Assembly (NCBI GenBank): GCA_017626035.1 | Contig: JAGAJR010000027.1 | Coordinates: 23,415 to 87,414 of the forward strand | Source of the DNA: Alphaproteobacteria bacterium | GTDB taxonomy: Bacteria > Pseudomonadota > Alphaproteobacteria > RF32 > CAG-239 | Reading direction: 5' to 3' | DNA: 64,000 nt | Part shown: positions 18,806 through 26,823 of the stretch, in pieces | How the letters are laid out: the number at the start of each line of letters is the position of its first letter | Position numbering within the stretch: the stretch's first letter is position 1 | Position numbers and translations under genes: made by a program | Notes under the pieces: generated by a model | Told to the model about the DNA's origin: nothing | Databases searched by the model: none | What the model saw: the letters and a program-made list of their open reading frames with translations, nothing else

Positions 18806-21448
18806 ATGTTGGATAAAACTTATACCCCGAAAGATTTTGAAGAAAAGATTTATGCGGATTGGGAAATGTCCGGAGATTTCAAACCGGATATGCGTTCAAA
18901 CAAAGATAATTTTGCCATAGTTATTCCGCCGCCGAACGTAACCGGTGTTTTGCATATGGGACACGCTTTGGACGATACGCTGCAGGATATTTTGGTTCGC
19001 TATAACCGTATGCTGGGCAAAAATGTTTTATGGCAGGTCGGAACGGATCACGCCGGTATCGCGACACAAATGGTTGTTGAAAGAAATCTGGCTAAAGAGG
19101 GGATTTCCCGTCATGATTTGGGACGTGAGAAATTCGTTGAAACCGTATGGAAATGGAAAGAAAAATCCGGCGGTACGATTACCAAACAGCTTCGCCGCCT
19201 GGGAGCTTCCTGCGATTGGTCGAGAGAGCGTTTTACCATGGACGAGGGGTTATCCCGTGCGGTTCGCAAAATCTTTGTCAACCTGTATAAAGACGGCTTG
19301 ATTTATAAAGCGAAAAAACTGGTTAACTGGGATTCCAAATTTATGACCGCCGTTTCCGATTTGGAGGTTATTCAGAAAGAAACCGTCGGAAAAATGTATT
19401 ATTACAAATATCCGATTGAAGGTTCTGAAAACGAATTTATCCATATTGCCACGACCCGTCCGGAAACCATGTTCGGCGATACGGCCGTAGCGGTAAGTGC
19501 GGAGAATGAAAAACTGAAACATTTAATCGGTAAAAATTGCATTATTCCGATTATCAACAGAAGTATTCCGATTATTGCCGACGAACACGCCGATCCGGAA
19601 AAAGGAACCGGTGCGGTTAAAATTACGCCGGCTCATGATTTTAATGACTTTGAAGTCGGCCGCCGCCATAATCTGCCGTTGATTAACATTTTGAATCCGG
19701 ATGCGACACTGAATGAAAATACCCCGTTTGAGGGTATGAAAACTTTGGAAGCCAGAGAGAAAACCATTGCCAAACTTGAAGAACTCGGCTTTATGGAAAA
19801 AATTGAAGACCACCCGATGGTTATTCCTTACGGAGATCGTTCCGGTGTGATTATTGAACCTTTGATGACGGATCAATGGTTTGTTGACGCACCCGTTCTG
19901 GCCAAAGAAGCAATCAGAGCCGTTGAACAGGGCGAAATGGAGTTTGTTCCGAAGTCTTATGAAAAGACTTATTTTGAATGGATGAGAAACATTCAGCCGT
20001 GGTGTATTTCCCGTCAGCTTTGGTGGGGACATCAAATGCCGATTTGGTATGGACCGGACGGCGAAATTTTCTGTGAAGAAAATGAAACGGAAGCTAAAGA
20101 AGCTGCCGCCAAACATTATGGCAAAGAAGTCGAATTAACCAGAGAAACGGATGTTTTGGATACTTGGTTCTCTTCCGGATTATGGGCTTTTTCAACTTTG
20201 GGATGGCCTGATAAATCCGAATATCTGGATAAGTTTTATCCGACATCGGTTCTGGTTACCGGATTTGACATCATCTTCTTCTGGGTTGCCCGTATGATGA
20301 TGATGAGTATGTATATGATGAAGAAGGTTCCGTTCAAAAAATGCTATATCCACGGTCTTGTTCGTGATGAAAAAGGGCAGAAAATGTCCAAATCCAAGGG
20401 CAACACGGTTGACCCGATGGAAACCATTGAAAAATATGGGGCAGATGCTTTGCGTTTCTTTATGGCAGCCATGGAAACTCAGGGACGCGACGTCAATATG
20501 TCGGAATCCCGTATTGCCGGATACCGTAACTTTGCCACTAAATTGTGGAACGCCGCTCGTTTCTGCGAGATGAACGAATGCAAGCCTGTTGCCGGTTTTG
20601 ACGAGAACAGTGTCAAACTTCCGGTTAACAAGTGGATTGTTGCCAAAGCCAAACAGGCATCAAAAGAAGTAACCGAATACCTGAATGCTTATCGTTTCTC
20701 CGATGCCGCCAATGCGGTTTATCAGTTTGCATGGGGAACTTTCTGCGATTGGTATATTGAGTTAAGCAAACCGATTTTCTATGGCGAAAATGCCGAAGAA
20801 ACCGTTGAAACCAGAGCAACCGCAGCTTGGGTCTTGGATAGAATTTTAATGATTTTGCATCCGTTTATGCCGTTTATTACAACGGAATTGTGGAACAATA
20901 TCAGTGAACGTAATGTCAAATTAATCCATGCCCAATGGCCGTTAAACGAAAAGATTGACACGGAAGCTTTGGGAGAAATTGACTGGGCGGTTGATTTGAT
21001 TTCTGCCGTTCGTTCTCTTCGTTCCGGCATGAACATTCCGGCCGGGGCAAAACTGACGATTTATCTGAAGGATGCCAATGCATCTTCTTTGGCTAATCTG
21101 CAAAACCTGAATAAGATGATTTGCACGCTGGCTCGTCTAGAGAAGATTGAAGCCTTCGGAGCCAAGCAGGAAATCAGCAAAGATATGGTTCAACAGGTGT
21201 TCAAAGAAGCCGTTATTCTGATGCCGTTAAAAGGCGTTGTTGATTTTGCGGCTGAAAAGGAACGCTTGTCCAAAGAGTTGGAAACACTGAACAAAAACTT
21301 GGAAGGCTATGCCCGCAAGCTGAGCAACCCAAGCTTTGTAGAGAGAGCACCGGCCGCAGTGGTTGAAGAAGAAAAACGCCGCCAGGCCGAAGCTTTGGAA
21401 AATAAAGCTAAAGTGGAAGAAGCTTTGGAAAGAATAGCCAACTTCTGA
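18806..21448 (+). CDS. valS: Valyl-tRNA synthetase
   Basis: Class I synthetase, 880 residues. PPPNVTGVLHMGHALDD carries the HIGH motif (HMGH at 50-53); KMSKS is at 526-530. Between them lies the inserted editing domain, which hydrolyses mischarged Thr-tRNA-Val (TTRPETMFGDTAVAV at its start). The anticodon-binding domain follows, and the protein ends in the Lys/Glu-rich coiled-coil arm (about 815-880) typical of ValS. AAGGATA precedes the ATG. Nothing is missing. Confidence 0.97.
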   Translation: MLDKTYTPKDFEEKIYADWEMSGDFKPDMRSNKDNFAIVIPPPNVTGVLHMGHALDDTLQDILVRYNRMLGKNVLWQVGTDHAGIATQMVVERNLAKEGISRHDLGREKFVETVWKWKEKSGGTITKQLRRLGASCDWSRERFTMDEGLSRAVRKIFVNLYKDGLIYKAKKLVNWDSKFMTAVSDLEVIQKETVGKMYYYKYPIEGSENEFIHIATTRPETMFGDTAVAVSAENEKLKHLIGKNCIIPIINRSIPIIADEHADPEKGTGAVKITPAHDFNDFEVGRRHNLPLINILNPDATLNENTPFEGMKTLEAREKTIAKLEELGFMEKIEDHPMVIPYGDRSGVIIEPLMTDQWFVDAPVLAKEAIRAVEQGEMEFVPKSYEKTYFEWMRNIQPWCISRQLWWGHQMPIWYGPDGEIFCEENETEAKEAAAKHYGKEVELTRETDVLDTWFSSGLWAFSTLGWPDKSEYLDKFYPTSVLVTGFDIIFFWVARMMMMSMYMMKKVPFKKCYIHGLVRDEKGQKMSKSKGNTVDPMETIEKYGADALRFFMAAMETQGRDVNMSESRIAGYRNFATKLWNAARFCEMNECKPVAGFDENSVKLPVNKWIVAKAKQASKEVTEYLNAYRFSDAANAVYQFAWGTFCDWYIELSKPIFYGENAEETVETRATAAWVLDRILMILHPFMPFITTELWNNISERNVKLIHAQWPLNEKIDTEALGEIDWAVDLISAVRSLRSGMNIPAGAKLTIYLKDANASSLANLQNLNKMICTLARLEKIEAFGAKQEISKDMVQQVFKEAVILMPLKGVVDFAAEKERLSKELETLNKNLEGYARKLSNPSFVERAPAAVVEEEKRRQAEALENKAKVEEALERIANF

Positions 21449-21468
21449 TTTCTGAGCCTAAAAACACA

Positions 21469-21500
21469 AAAAGAGTGCTTCTGTTAAGAGGCACTCTTTT
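21469..21500 (+). terminator. Intrinsic terminator after valS
   Basis: AAAAGAGTGC and GCACTCTTTT arms with a 12-nt loop, followed by the 26-bp duplication. Confidence 0.85.
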
Positions 21501-21547
21501 GCGATGGTGGTAAGGCTATCACTTTTGCGATGGTGGTAAGGCTATTA
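21496..21547. repeat. 26-bp tandem duplication
   Basis: Two head-to-tail copies (21496-21521 and 21522-21547) differ at one position. They cover the last part of the valS terminator and the 3' end of the leftward membrane-protein gene. Because 26 is not a multiple of three, the duplication sets that gene's present stop codon. Confidence 0.9.
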
Positions 21548-22241
21548 CTTTTACGATAAACTTCATAAAATCGGCAATAAAAAACATTCCGATAAAGTTA
21601 AGATAAAGCTGAATAGCCGTTTCAATAACCGTTTCTTTGATTTCAGTTTGGTCGAAACCGGTAAACTCGGGAAGCTGTTTTCTGAAATGAAAAACATCAT
21701 GGGTATTATAAAGTCCGAAAATCAGGGCAACAATACAAAAAGTAATGTGCATCTTTAAATATTCCGGAGAAAATATCCCTTTCAACCCTTCCAAAAGAGC
21801 AGATACAGCCACACAAGTAAACATGATGTGGAAAAGCTCTCTGTAACCGAGAAAATTTTTAACCTTCAATCCCCACCAGACGGAAAGCATAAAGATCGTA
21901 ACCGCCAGAATACAACCGAAAACGACAGTTCCGACAGTATTGCGGGCAATTATCCAAACCAAGGGAACAGACATTGCCGTTGTCAGTAACAGAAACAGGA
22001 TGATGCTGTTAAATTTTTTGCAAATCCTTTCTCTGAAAGACACGACAATACAGGGAATGATAAATGAAAACACGCTGACCGAGGCATACACGGCTTGATG
22101 TTCAGCTTTATTCGATATGAGCAAGCTGTATAAAATCATGGTGCACAGGGTTGTTAAAATCACTCCGCAAAATGTAATGGCAATTGCTGCAGTCAATAAC
22201 TGAAATTGCTGTTTTTTGAATATAAACTGATATTTTTCCAT
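21519..22241 (-). CDS. Hypothetical polytopic membrane protein
   Basis: 240 residues from the ATG at 22241 (MEKYQFIFKK); a TTG fifteen codons earlier is an alternative. Neither start has a clear ribosome site, and the upstream DNA is very AT-rich. About seven hydrophobic segments alternate with short basic loops (FRERICKKF, WGLKVKNF). I do not recognise the family. The C-terminal residues are encoded by one copy of a 26-bp tandem duplication, and without it the frame would run about three codons further into the valS terminator. Converges with valS. Confidence 0.7.
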   Translation of the reverse strand: MEKYQFIFKKQQFQLLTAAIAITFCGVILTTLCTMILYSLLISNKAEHQAVYASVSVFSFIIPCIVVSFRERICKKFNSIILFLLLTTAMSVPLVWIIARNTVGTVVFGCILAVTIFMLSVWWGLKVKNFLGYRELFHIMFTCVAVSALLEGLKGIFSPEYLKMHITFCIVALIFGLYNTHDVFHFRKQLPEFTGFDQTEIKETVIETAIQLYLNFIGMFFIADFMKFIVKVIALPPSQK

Positions 22242-22325
22242 AAAAAATATATAATAAATACGTAAATAACAAAGGTGTTGTAGCAAATAAAAGTAAGGAA
22301 TGCAATATTTTTGTTTGGTTGCAAA

Positions 22326-22351
22326 AAAAGGCAGGAAATTTCCTGCCTTTT
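22326..22351 (-). terminator. Intrinsic terminator of the 43-residue peptide gene
   Basis: AAAAGGCAGGAAA and TTTCCTGCCTTTT form a perfect inverted repeat just beyond the stop of the small leftward gene, with a T-run in that direction. Confidence 0.85.
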
Positions 22352-22373
22352 CGATTACCTTTTGAAACGAAAG

Positions 22374-22505
22374 TTATTCCGATGAACCGTTTATGGATGA
22401 ACTTTCTCTGCCATCGGCGTCTGTAACGGGTCTAATGCCGGCAGAAGCAAAGTCGGCGGCAAATACAGCAATAAGTAACACCAATACACCTACATATTTT
22501 TTCAT
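22374..22505 (-). CDS. Small secreted peptide (43 aa)
   Basis: Short gene: ATG at 22505 with AAGGA 7 nt upstream, stop at 22374. The product is MKKYVGVLVLLIAVFAADF followed by ASAGIRPVTDADG and a Ser-rich end. The first 22 residues are a clear signal peptide with an Ala-Ser-Ala cleavage site, leaving about 21 residues (GIRPVTDADGRESSSINGSS plus Glu). It has its own terminator, and an eno terminator lies upstream, so it is a separate transcription unit. Function unknown. The combination of ribosome site, signal peptide and terminator makes chance unlikely. Confidence 0.65.
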   Translation of the reverse strand: MKKYVGVLVLLIAVFAADFASAGIRPVTDADGRESSSINGSSE

Positions 22506-22573
22506 GTTTTTTTCCTTAGTTTTTGTTTCACACCAACATCAGGATAATCGGAAGAGATTAATATTCCATAAAA

Positions 22574-22600
22574 AAAGAGGGATGAAACATCACCCCTCTT
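22574..22600 (-). terminator. Intrinsic terminator of eno
   Basis: AAGAGGG and CCCTCTT arms with an ATG/CAT extension of the stem, followed by a T-run in the leftward direction. Confidence 0.8.
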
Positions 22601-22620
22601 AATCTTTTTCAGAAGAAAAT

Positions 22621-23907
<1,287 letters not shown>

Positions 23908-24030
23908 CTAATTAATTTACAAAATGAACTGCGTATAACTTGGTTTATTTTTGCCCGGATGTCAAGCGAAAGAAACATCTCATCAGACATTTTTTATTTG
24001 CACTTGCATATCTTCGGGGGAAAGAATACT

Positions 24031-24093
24031 ATGGCAAAAAATGTATCATTAGGTCTTGTGGCAGTAATGGGAGCTATTAATTTAAGCTTGTAA
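24031..24093 (+). CDS. Possible 20-residue small protein
   Basis: An ATG with GGGGGAAAG 6-10 nt upstream starts a 20-codon frame (MAKNVSLGLVAVMGAINLSL). It is mostly hydrophobic with a Lys near the start, like a tiny membrane peptide or the remains of a signal peptide. It ends 50 nt before the dCMP deaminase gene, so it might be a leader. Chance cannot be excluded at this length. Confidence 0.3.
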   Translation: MAKNVSLGLVAVMGAINLSL

Positions 24094-24143
24094 GTTTAGG
24101 ATTTGCTGATAAAATATATTCCGATAAATCAAGGGAGAAAAAA

Positions 24144-24608
24144 ATGTTTTCAGACAAATGGCATCAACGTTTTATGGAAGTGGCCGAACTGGTTGCCACT
24201 TGGTCCAAAGATCCGTCAACCAAAACCGGGGCAATTGTGGTCGGTCCCGACCGCGAAATCAGAGCCACGGGGTATAACGGATTGGTTCGGGGCGTGGATG
24301 ACAACCGCCCGGAGAGAATGGAACGTCCGACGAAATATGACTTTTTTGAGCATGCTGAACGTAATGCGATTTATAATGCCTGCCTGACCGGAACCTCATT
24401 AAAAGGTTGTGTGATGTATGCCACGCACGCACCTTGCACGGATTGTGCCCGGGCGATTATCCAGTCGGGAATAAAAATGGTGGTAACCCACGAAGTGCTG
24501 ATTGACGAAAAAACTCCGCAAAACACCTGGCGGGACAAATTGGTTTATTCGCAGGAAATGTTTAAGGAAGCCGGGGTGGAATGTAAATACCTTCCGGCGA
24601 AAAAATAA
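24144..24608 (+). CDS. dCMP deaminase family (ComEB-like) protein
   Basis: 154 residues with the zinc deaminase fold. His70-Ala-Glu72 (EHAERNA) supplies one zinc ligand and the proton shuttle, and the PCTDC segment supplies Cys98 and Cys101. The N-terminal SKDPSTKTGAIVVGP is typical of deoxycytidylate deaminases, which make dUMP for thymidylate synthesis. The short length resembles the ComEB type; activity on dCMP is inferred. AGGGAG precedes the ATG. Confidence 0.87.
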   Translation: MFSDKWHQRFMEVAELVATWSKDPSTKTGAIVVGPDREIRATGYNGLVRGVDDNRPERMERPTKYDFFEHAERNAIYNACLTGTSLKGCVMYATHAPCTDCARAIIQSGIKMVVTHEVLIDEKTPQNTWRDKLVYSQEMFKEAGVECKYLPAKK

Positions 24609-24732
24609 ATCCGTAAATTTGTCGGTTCAGCCCTTTAAAAGTCTTTTTACCTAATTATATACTAATAAAAATCAGCAAAACTAAAACTTTTGTGCTATGC
24701 GGCACGGTAAAGCATATAATTGGGAGATTGCG

Positions 24733-25371
24733 ATGAAAGTTCTTATAGCAGATGACCACGCCTTGTTTCGGGACGGCTTAAGTATGCGTCTGGAACAAAT
24801 AGACCCGAAGTCTGTCATTTTTCAAGCAGCGAATTTTACTCAGGCACTTAAAATCGTCAATGATGAAAAAAAACTGGATTTGGTTATTTTGGATTTGGAT
24901 ATGCCCGATATGCATTGGGAAGCCGGGGTGGAAGAAATTAAGAAAAAATCCGACGGAGCCCGCTTTGTGGTTATTTCCGCTTCCGAAGACGCCCGCTGCA
25001 TTCGCAAAACTTTTGATGCCGGGGTCAGCGGTTATATCCCGAAACGTTCCGATCCTAAAATTCTGAATAGTGCTTTGCAGTTGATTTTGGATGGCGGAAC
25101 TTATTTTCCGACATCTATTTTGGAAAATAATAATTCTTCGGCCGGAAATGTCTCAGAAAACAACAGTAAAGGCAAAGGAAAAACGCTGACTAACCGCCAG
25201 TCGGAGGTTTTGGGTTTTGTCGCCAAAGGAATGTCCAATAAGCAGATTGCTTATGAAATGGGCGTCAGCGAAGCAACGGTTAAACTGCACATCAACGCGT
25301 TGCTGCGTTCTTTGGGCGTAACCAATCGGACGCAAGCGGTGGTAACTGCCCAACAACAGGGAATAATTTAA
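24733..25371 (+). CDS. LuxR/NarL-type response regulator
   Basis: 212 residues from the ATG at 24733, chosen over an upstream in-frame ATG because GGGAG lies 8 nt before it and the receiver domain then begins at once (MKVLIADDHALFRDGL). The receiver has Asp7-Asp8, phospho-acceptor Asp54 (VILDLDMPD) and a Lys in YIPKRSDP. A Ser/Asn linker leads to the LuxR HTH (about 146-206: LTNRQSEVLGFVAKGMSNKQ). No kinase is adjacent, so it is an orphan; targets unknown. Confidence 0.92.
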   Translation: MKVLIADDHALFRDGLSMRLEQIDPKSVIFQAANFTQALKIVNDEKKLDLVILDLDMPDMHWEAGVEEIKKKSDGARFVVISASEDARCIRKTFDAGVSGYIPKRSDPKILNSALQLILDGGTYFPTSILENNNSSAGNVSENNSKGKGKTLTNRQSEVLGFVAKGMSNKQIAYEMGVSEATVKLHINALLRSLGVTNRTQAVVTAQQQGII

Positions 25372-25375
25372 GACA

Positions 25376-25396
25376 AAGCCCCTTTTTGAGGGGCTT
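25376..25396 (+). terminator. Intrinsic terminator after the response regulator
   Basis: AAGCCCC/GGGGCTT arms with a 7-nt loop in the gap to the converging HTH-like gene. Confidence 0.75.
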
Positions 25397-25401
25397 AAAT
25401 T

Positions 25402-25683
25402 TTACTTTTTAGGCTTAGAAAGAAATCCTGCGTAAACATGAAGTTGATAATAATTGGCCAGCTTTTGGATAAGTTTCCAGTTGACGGCTTCCCGTCCGAT
25501 TTCCACATTGTCCAAATCTCTCTGCTTAATCTGCAAATCCATACAGACAATGGAAGAGTTTATTTTCCGCTTTTGGCGGATACGAAATAAGTGCATCCCC
25601 AAAGAGCGTTGAATAGCTTTACGGATAGATTTGTTTTCCGATTGATAGAAAAAATTAGTTTTAATTTTATGTTCAGTCATCAT
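25402..25683 (-). CDS. Small HTH-like (Xre-type?) protein
   Basis: 93 residues, strongly basic. The segment LGMHLFRIRQKRKINSSIVC then RDLDNVEIGREAVNWKLIQ (about 29-75) has the rhythm of a Cro/CI-type helix-turn-helix: an RxxRxxxx opening, a position like QRDLDNVEIG that mirrors the usual LENG stretch, and a final helix LIQKLANYY. The first helix-turn is not textbook, so the call is tentative. AAGGAG lies 9 nt upstream. A perfect AT-rich palindrome and a candidate sRNA terminator lie directly in front of its ribosome site, which fits a self-regulating repressor. Confidence 0.55.
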   Translation of the reverse strand: MMTEHKIKTNFFYQSENKSIRKAIQRSLGMHLFRIRQKRKINSSIVCMDLQIKQRDLDNVEIGREAVNWKLIQKLANYYQLHVYAGFLSKPKK

Positions 25684-25699
25684 CTTTTCAAACTCCTTA

Positions 25700-25720
25700 T
25701 TTTGTTTTGGTAAAACAAAA
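25700..25720. promoter_or_regulatory. Perfect AT palindrome before the HTH-like gene
   Basis: TTTTGTTTT-GGT-AAAACAAAA, nine perfect base pairs, just upstream of the AAGGAG site of the leftward HTH-like gene. It shares bases with the T-run of the candidate sRNA terminator, so it may be an operator or part of that terminator. Confidence 0.45.
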
Positions 25721-25870
25721 CCGCCTTAAGAATTTAAGGCGGTGGAGCTGAAAAACTGTACACTAACAGTCCTGCTTCTTCGACCAAAGGCTTATACCGC
25801 AGACTCCACCGAAGGTGGATTATTTAGTGTAGGATGTTTTTCAGACACCGCAGTCCATCTCTGAACTGCA
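25708..25870 (-). ncRNA. Candidate structured small RNA, class unknown
   Basis: On the minus strand a promoter-like pair (TTGAAT at 25900-25905, 17-nt spacer, TATCAT at 25877-25882) precedes about 160 nt ending in a strong terminator (CCGCCTTAA/TTAAGGCGG, 25721-25742, then TTTTGTTTT). Between them are a GCAGT/ACTGC hairpin and a long paired stem made of three blocks: 25846-25851 with 25739-25744, 25836-25844 with 25748-25756, and 25824-25831 with 25759-25766. Near its tip is a CCACC-UUCG-type tetraloop hairpin. The outermost block competes with the terminator stem. Its size is like 6S RNA, but I see no sequence match; RNase P, SRP RNA and tmRNA signatures are absent. Confidence 0.5.
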
Positions 25871-25950
25871 AAAAGGATGATAAAGCAAATAGATTAATTA
25901 TTCAAGCCACAATCTTATAAGTGGCAGAGAGAAGCCAACGAGCGTTTCTG

Positions 25951-26089
25951 GGCACTCACTCTCCACAGCCAACTAATGCCCGTGCCGGCTCGGCACCGCC
26001 GGCCACCCAACAGGGAGTTAAGGCACTTACTCTCCACAGCTAACCGAGGCGATCAAACTGGCCCAGTTTGGCCCGTGGCCGCTGGCCAC
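25951..26089. repeat. Hairpin cluster with a 23-bp direct repeat downstream of lexA
   Basis: A 23-bp sequence (GGCACTCACTCTCCACAGCC plus AAC) at 25951-25973 recurs at 26022-26044 with two substitutions, 71 nt apart. Around it are three perfect inverted repeats: GTGCCG-GCT-CGGCAC (25982-25996), CAAACTG-GCC-CAGTTTG (26054-26070) and GTGGCC-GCT-GGCCAC (26075-26089). The last touches the lexA stop codon and may act as its terminator, though it has no T-run. No open frame explains the stretch, and it is richer in G+C than its surroundings. Confidence 0.6.
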
Positions 26090-26745
26090 TAATGATAGGT
26101 GCGAAGTAAACCGGAAAGAATACCTTGAACTTTAACGCGGGAAGGGTGGAGATGCCGGGTTTCATACGCCTGATTGCAAGGAATGAGAAGAACTTCGCTT
26201 TTTTCTTTGCGGATGATTTTAAGGGTAGCTTCACAGTCGTCAACCAAGGCAACGACAATATCTCCGTTATTAGCCGATTCGGCCTTTTTGATAATAGCGG
26301 TATCTCCGTTGAGAATACCGGCTTCGACCATGGAATCTCCTTCAACGGTAAGGGCATAATACATCCCTTTGCTGACCATTTCAAACGGAACGGAAATGGT
26401 TTCCGTTTCATTGGCAATCGCTTCAATCGGCGTTCCCGCGGCAATTTTCCCGTAAAGCGGGATTTGGGCGGAACTGTTTTGAAGAGCAATTTCCCGCTTT
26501 TTCTCTTCCTCAATAATAGCCTTTGGTTTGAATTTCGGCATTTTTATCACTTCAAGAGCCCGGGCTTTGTGCGGAAGCTTGCGGATAAATTCCCTCTCAA
26601 TCAATGCTTCGATAAGGGCGTGAATACCGGACTTTGACTTTAGCCCGACAGCTTCCTTCATTTCTTCAAACGACGGGGAACAGCCGGTTTCCTTGATGAT
26701 TTTGTTGATAAACATCAAAAGCTTGTACTGTTTTTGTGTAAGCAT
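26089..26745 (-). CDS. lexA: LexA SOS repressor/autoprotease
   Basis: 218 residues from the ATG at 26745, which has GGAG 6 nt upstream (an ATG four codons earlier overlaps that site). The winged HTH (about 1-65: MLTQKQYKLLMFI, GCSPSFEEMKEAVGLKSKSG) binds SOS boxes. The C-terminal protease has the Ala103-Gly104 cleavage bond, nucleophile Ser138 (VEGDSM) and Lys176 (ATLKII). RecA filaments trigger self-cleavage. Autoregulation is supported by a GTTC-N7-GTTC box in its own promoter. Confidence 0.95.
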   Translation of the reverse strand: MLTQKQYKLLMFINKIIKETGCSPSFEEMKEAVGLKSKSGIHALIEALIEREFIRKLPHKARALEVIKMPKFKPKAIIEEEKKREIALQNSSAQIPLYGKIAAGTPIEAIANETETISVPFEMVSKGMYYALTVEGDSMVEAGILNGDTAIIKKAESANNGDIVVALVDDCEATLKIIRKEKSEVLLIPCNQAYETRHLHPSRVKVQGILSGLLRTYH

Positions 26746-26784
26746 GGCTGTCTCCATAAAAAAACTAGAACACTTAATATAAAT

Positions 26785-26813
26785 GTTCTAGTTTAGTTCT
26801 GTTTCTTTGTCAA
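26785..26813 (-). promoter_or_regulatory. lexA promoter with LexA (SOS) box
   Basis: Read leftward: TTGACA (26808-26813), a 17-nt spacer and TAGAAC (26785-26790). On the plus strand 26785-26799 reads GTTC-N7-GTTC, the direct-repeat LexA box known for Alphaproteobacteria, covering the -10 and part of the spacer. The same bases belong to a perfect CTAGAACA/TGTTCTAG dyad (26765-26772 with 26784-26791). Confidence 0.8.
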
Positions 26814-26823
26814 CAGAAAAAGC

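Noticed and set aside
25708..25870. tmRNA, RNase P, SRP RNA or riboswitch identity for the structured RNA
   Set aside because: The CAGCTCCACC near the 3' end recalls a tmRNA end, but no T-arm GTTCRA or tag frame is present. There is no GAGGAAAGTC-type RNase P core, no SRP GGAA-type tip and no glycine-riboswitch core.
26040..26513. 157-codon frame opposite in phase to lexA
   Set aside because: It overlaps lexA in another frame, has a biased composition and continues into the hairpin region; a shadow of lexA.
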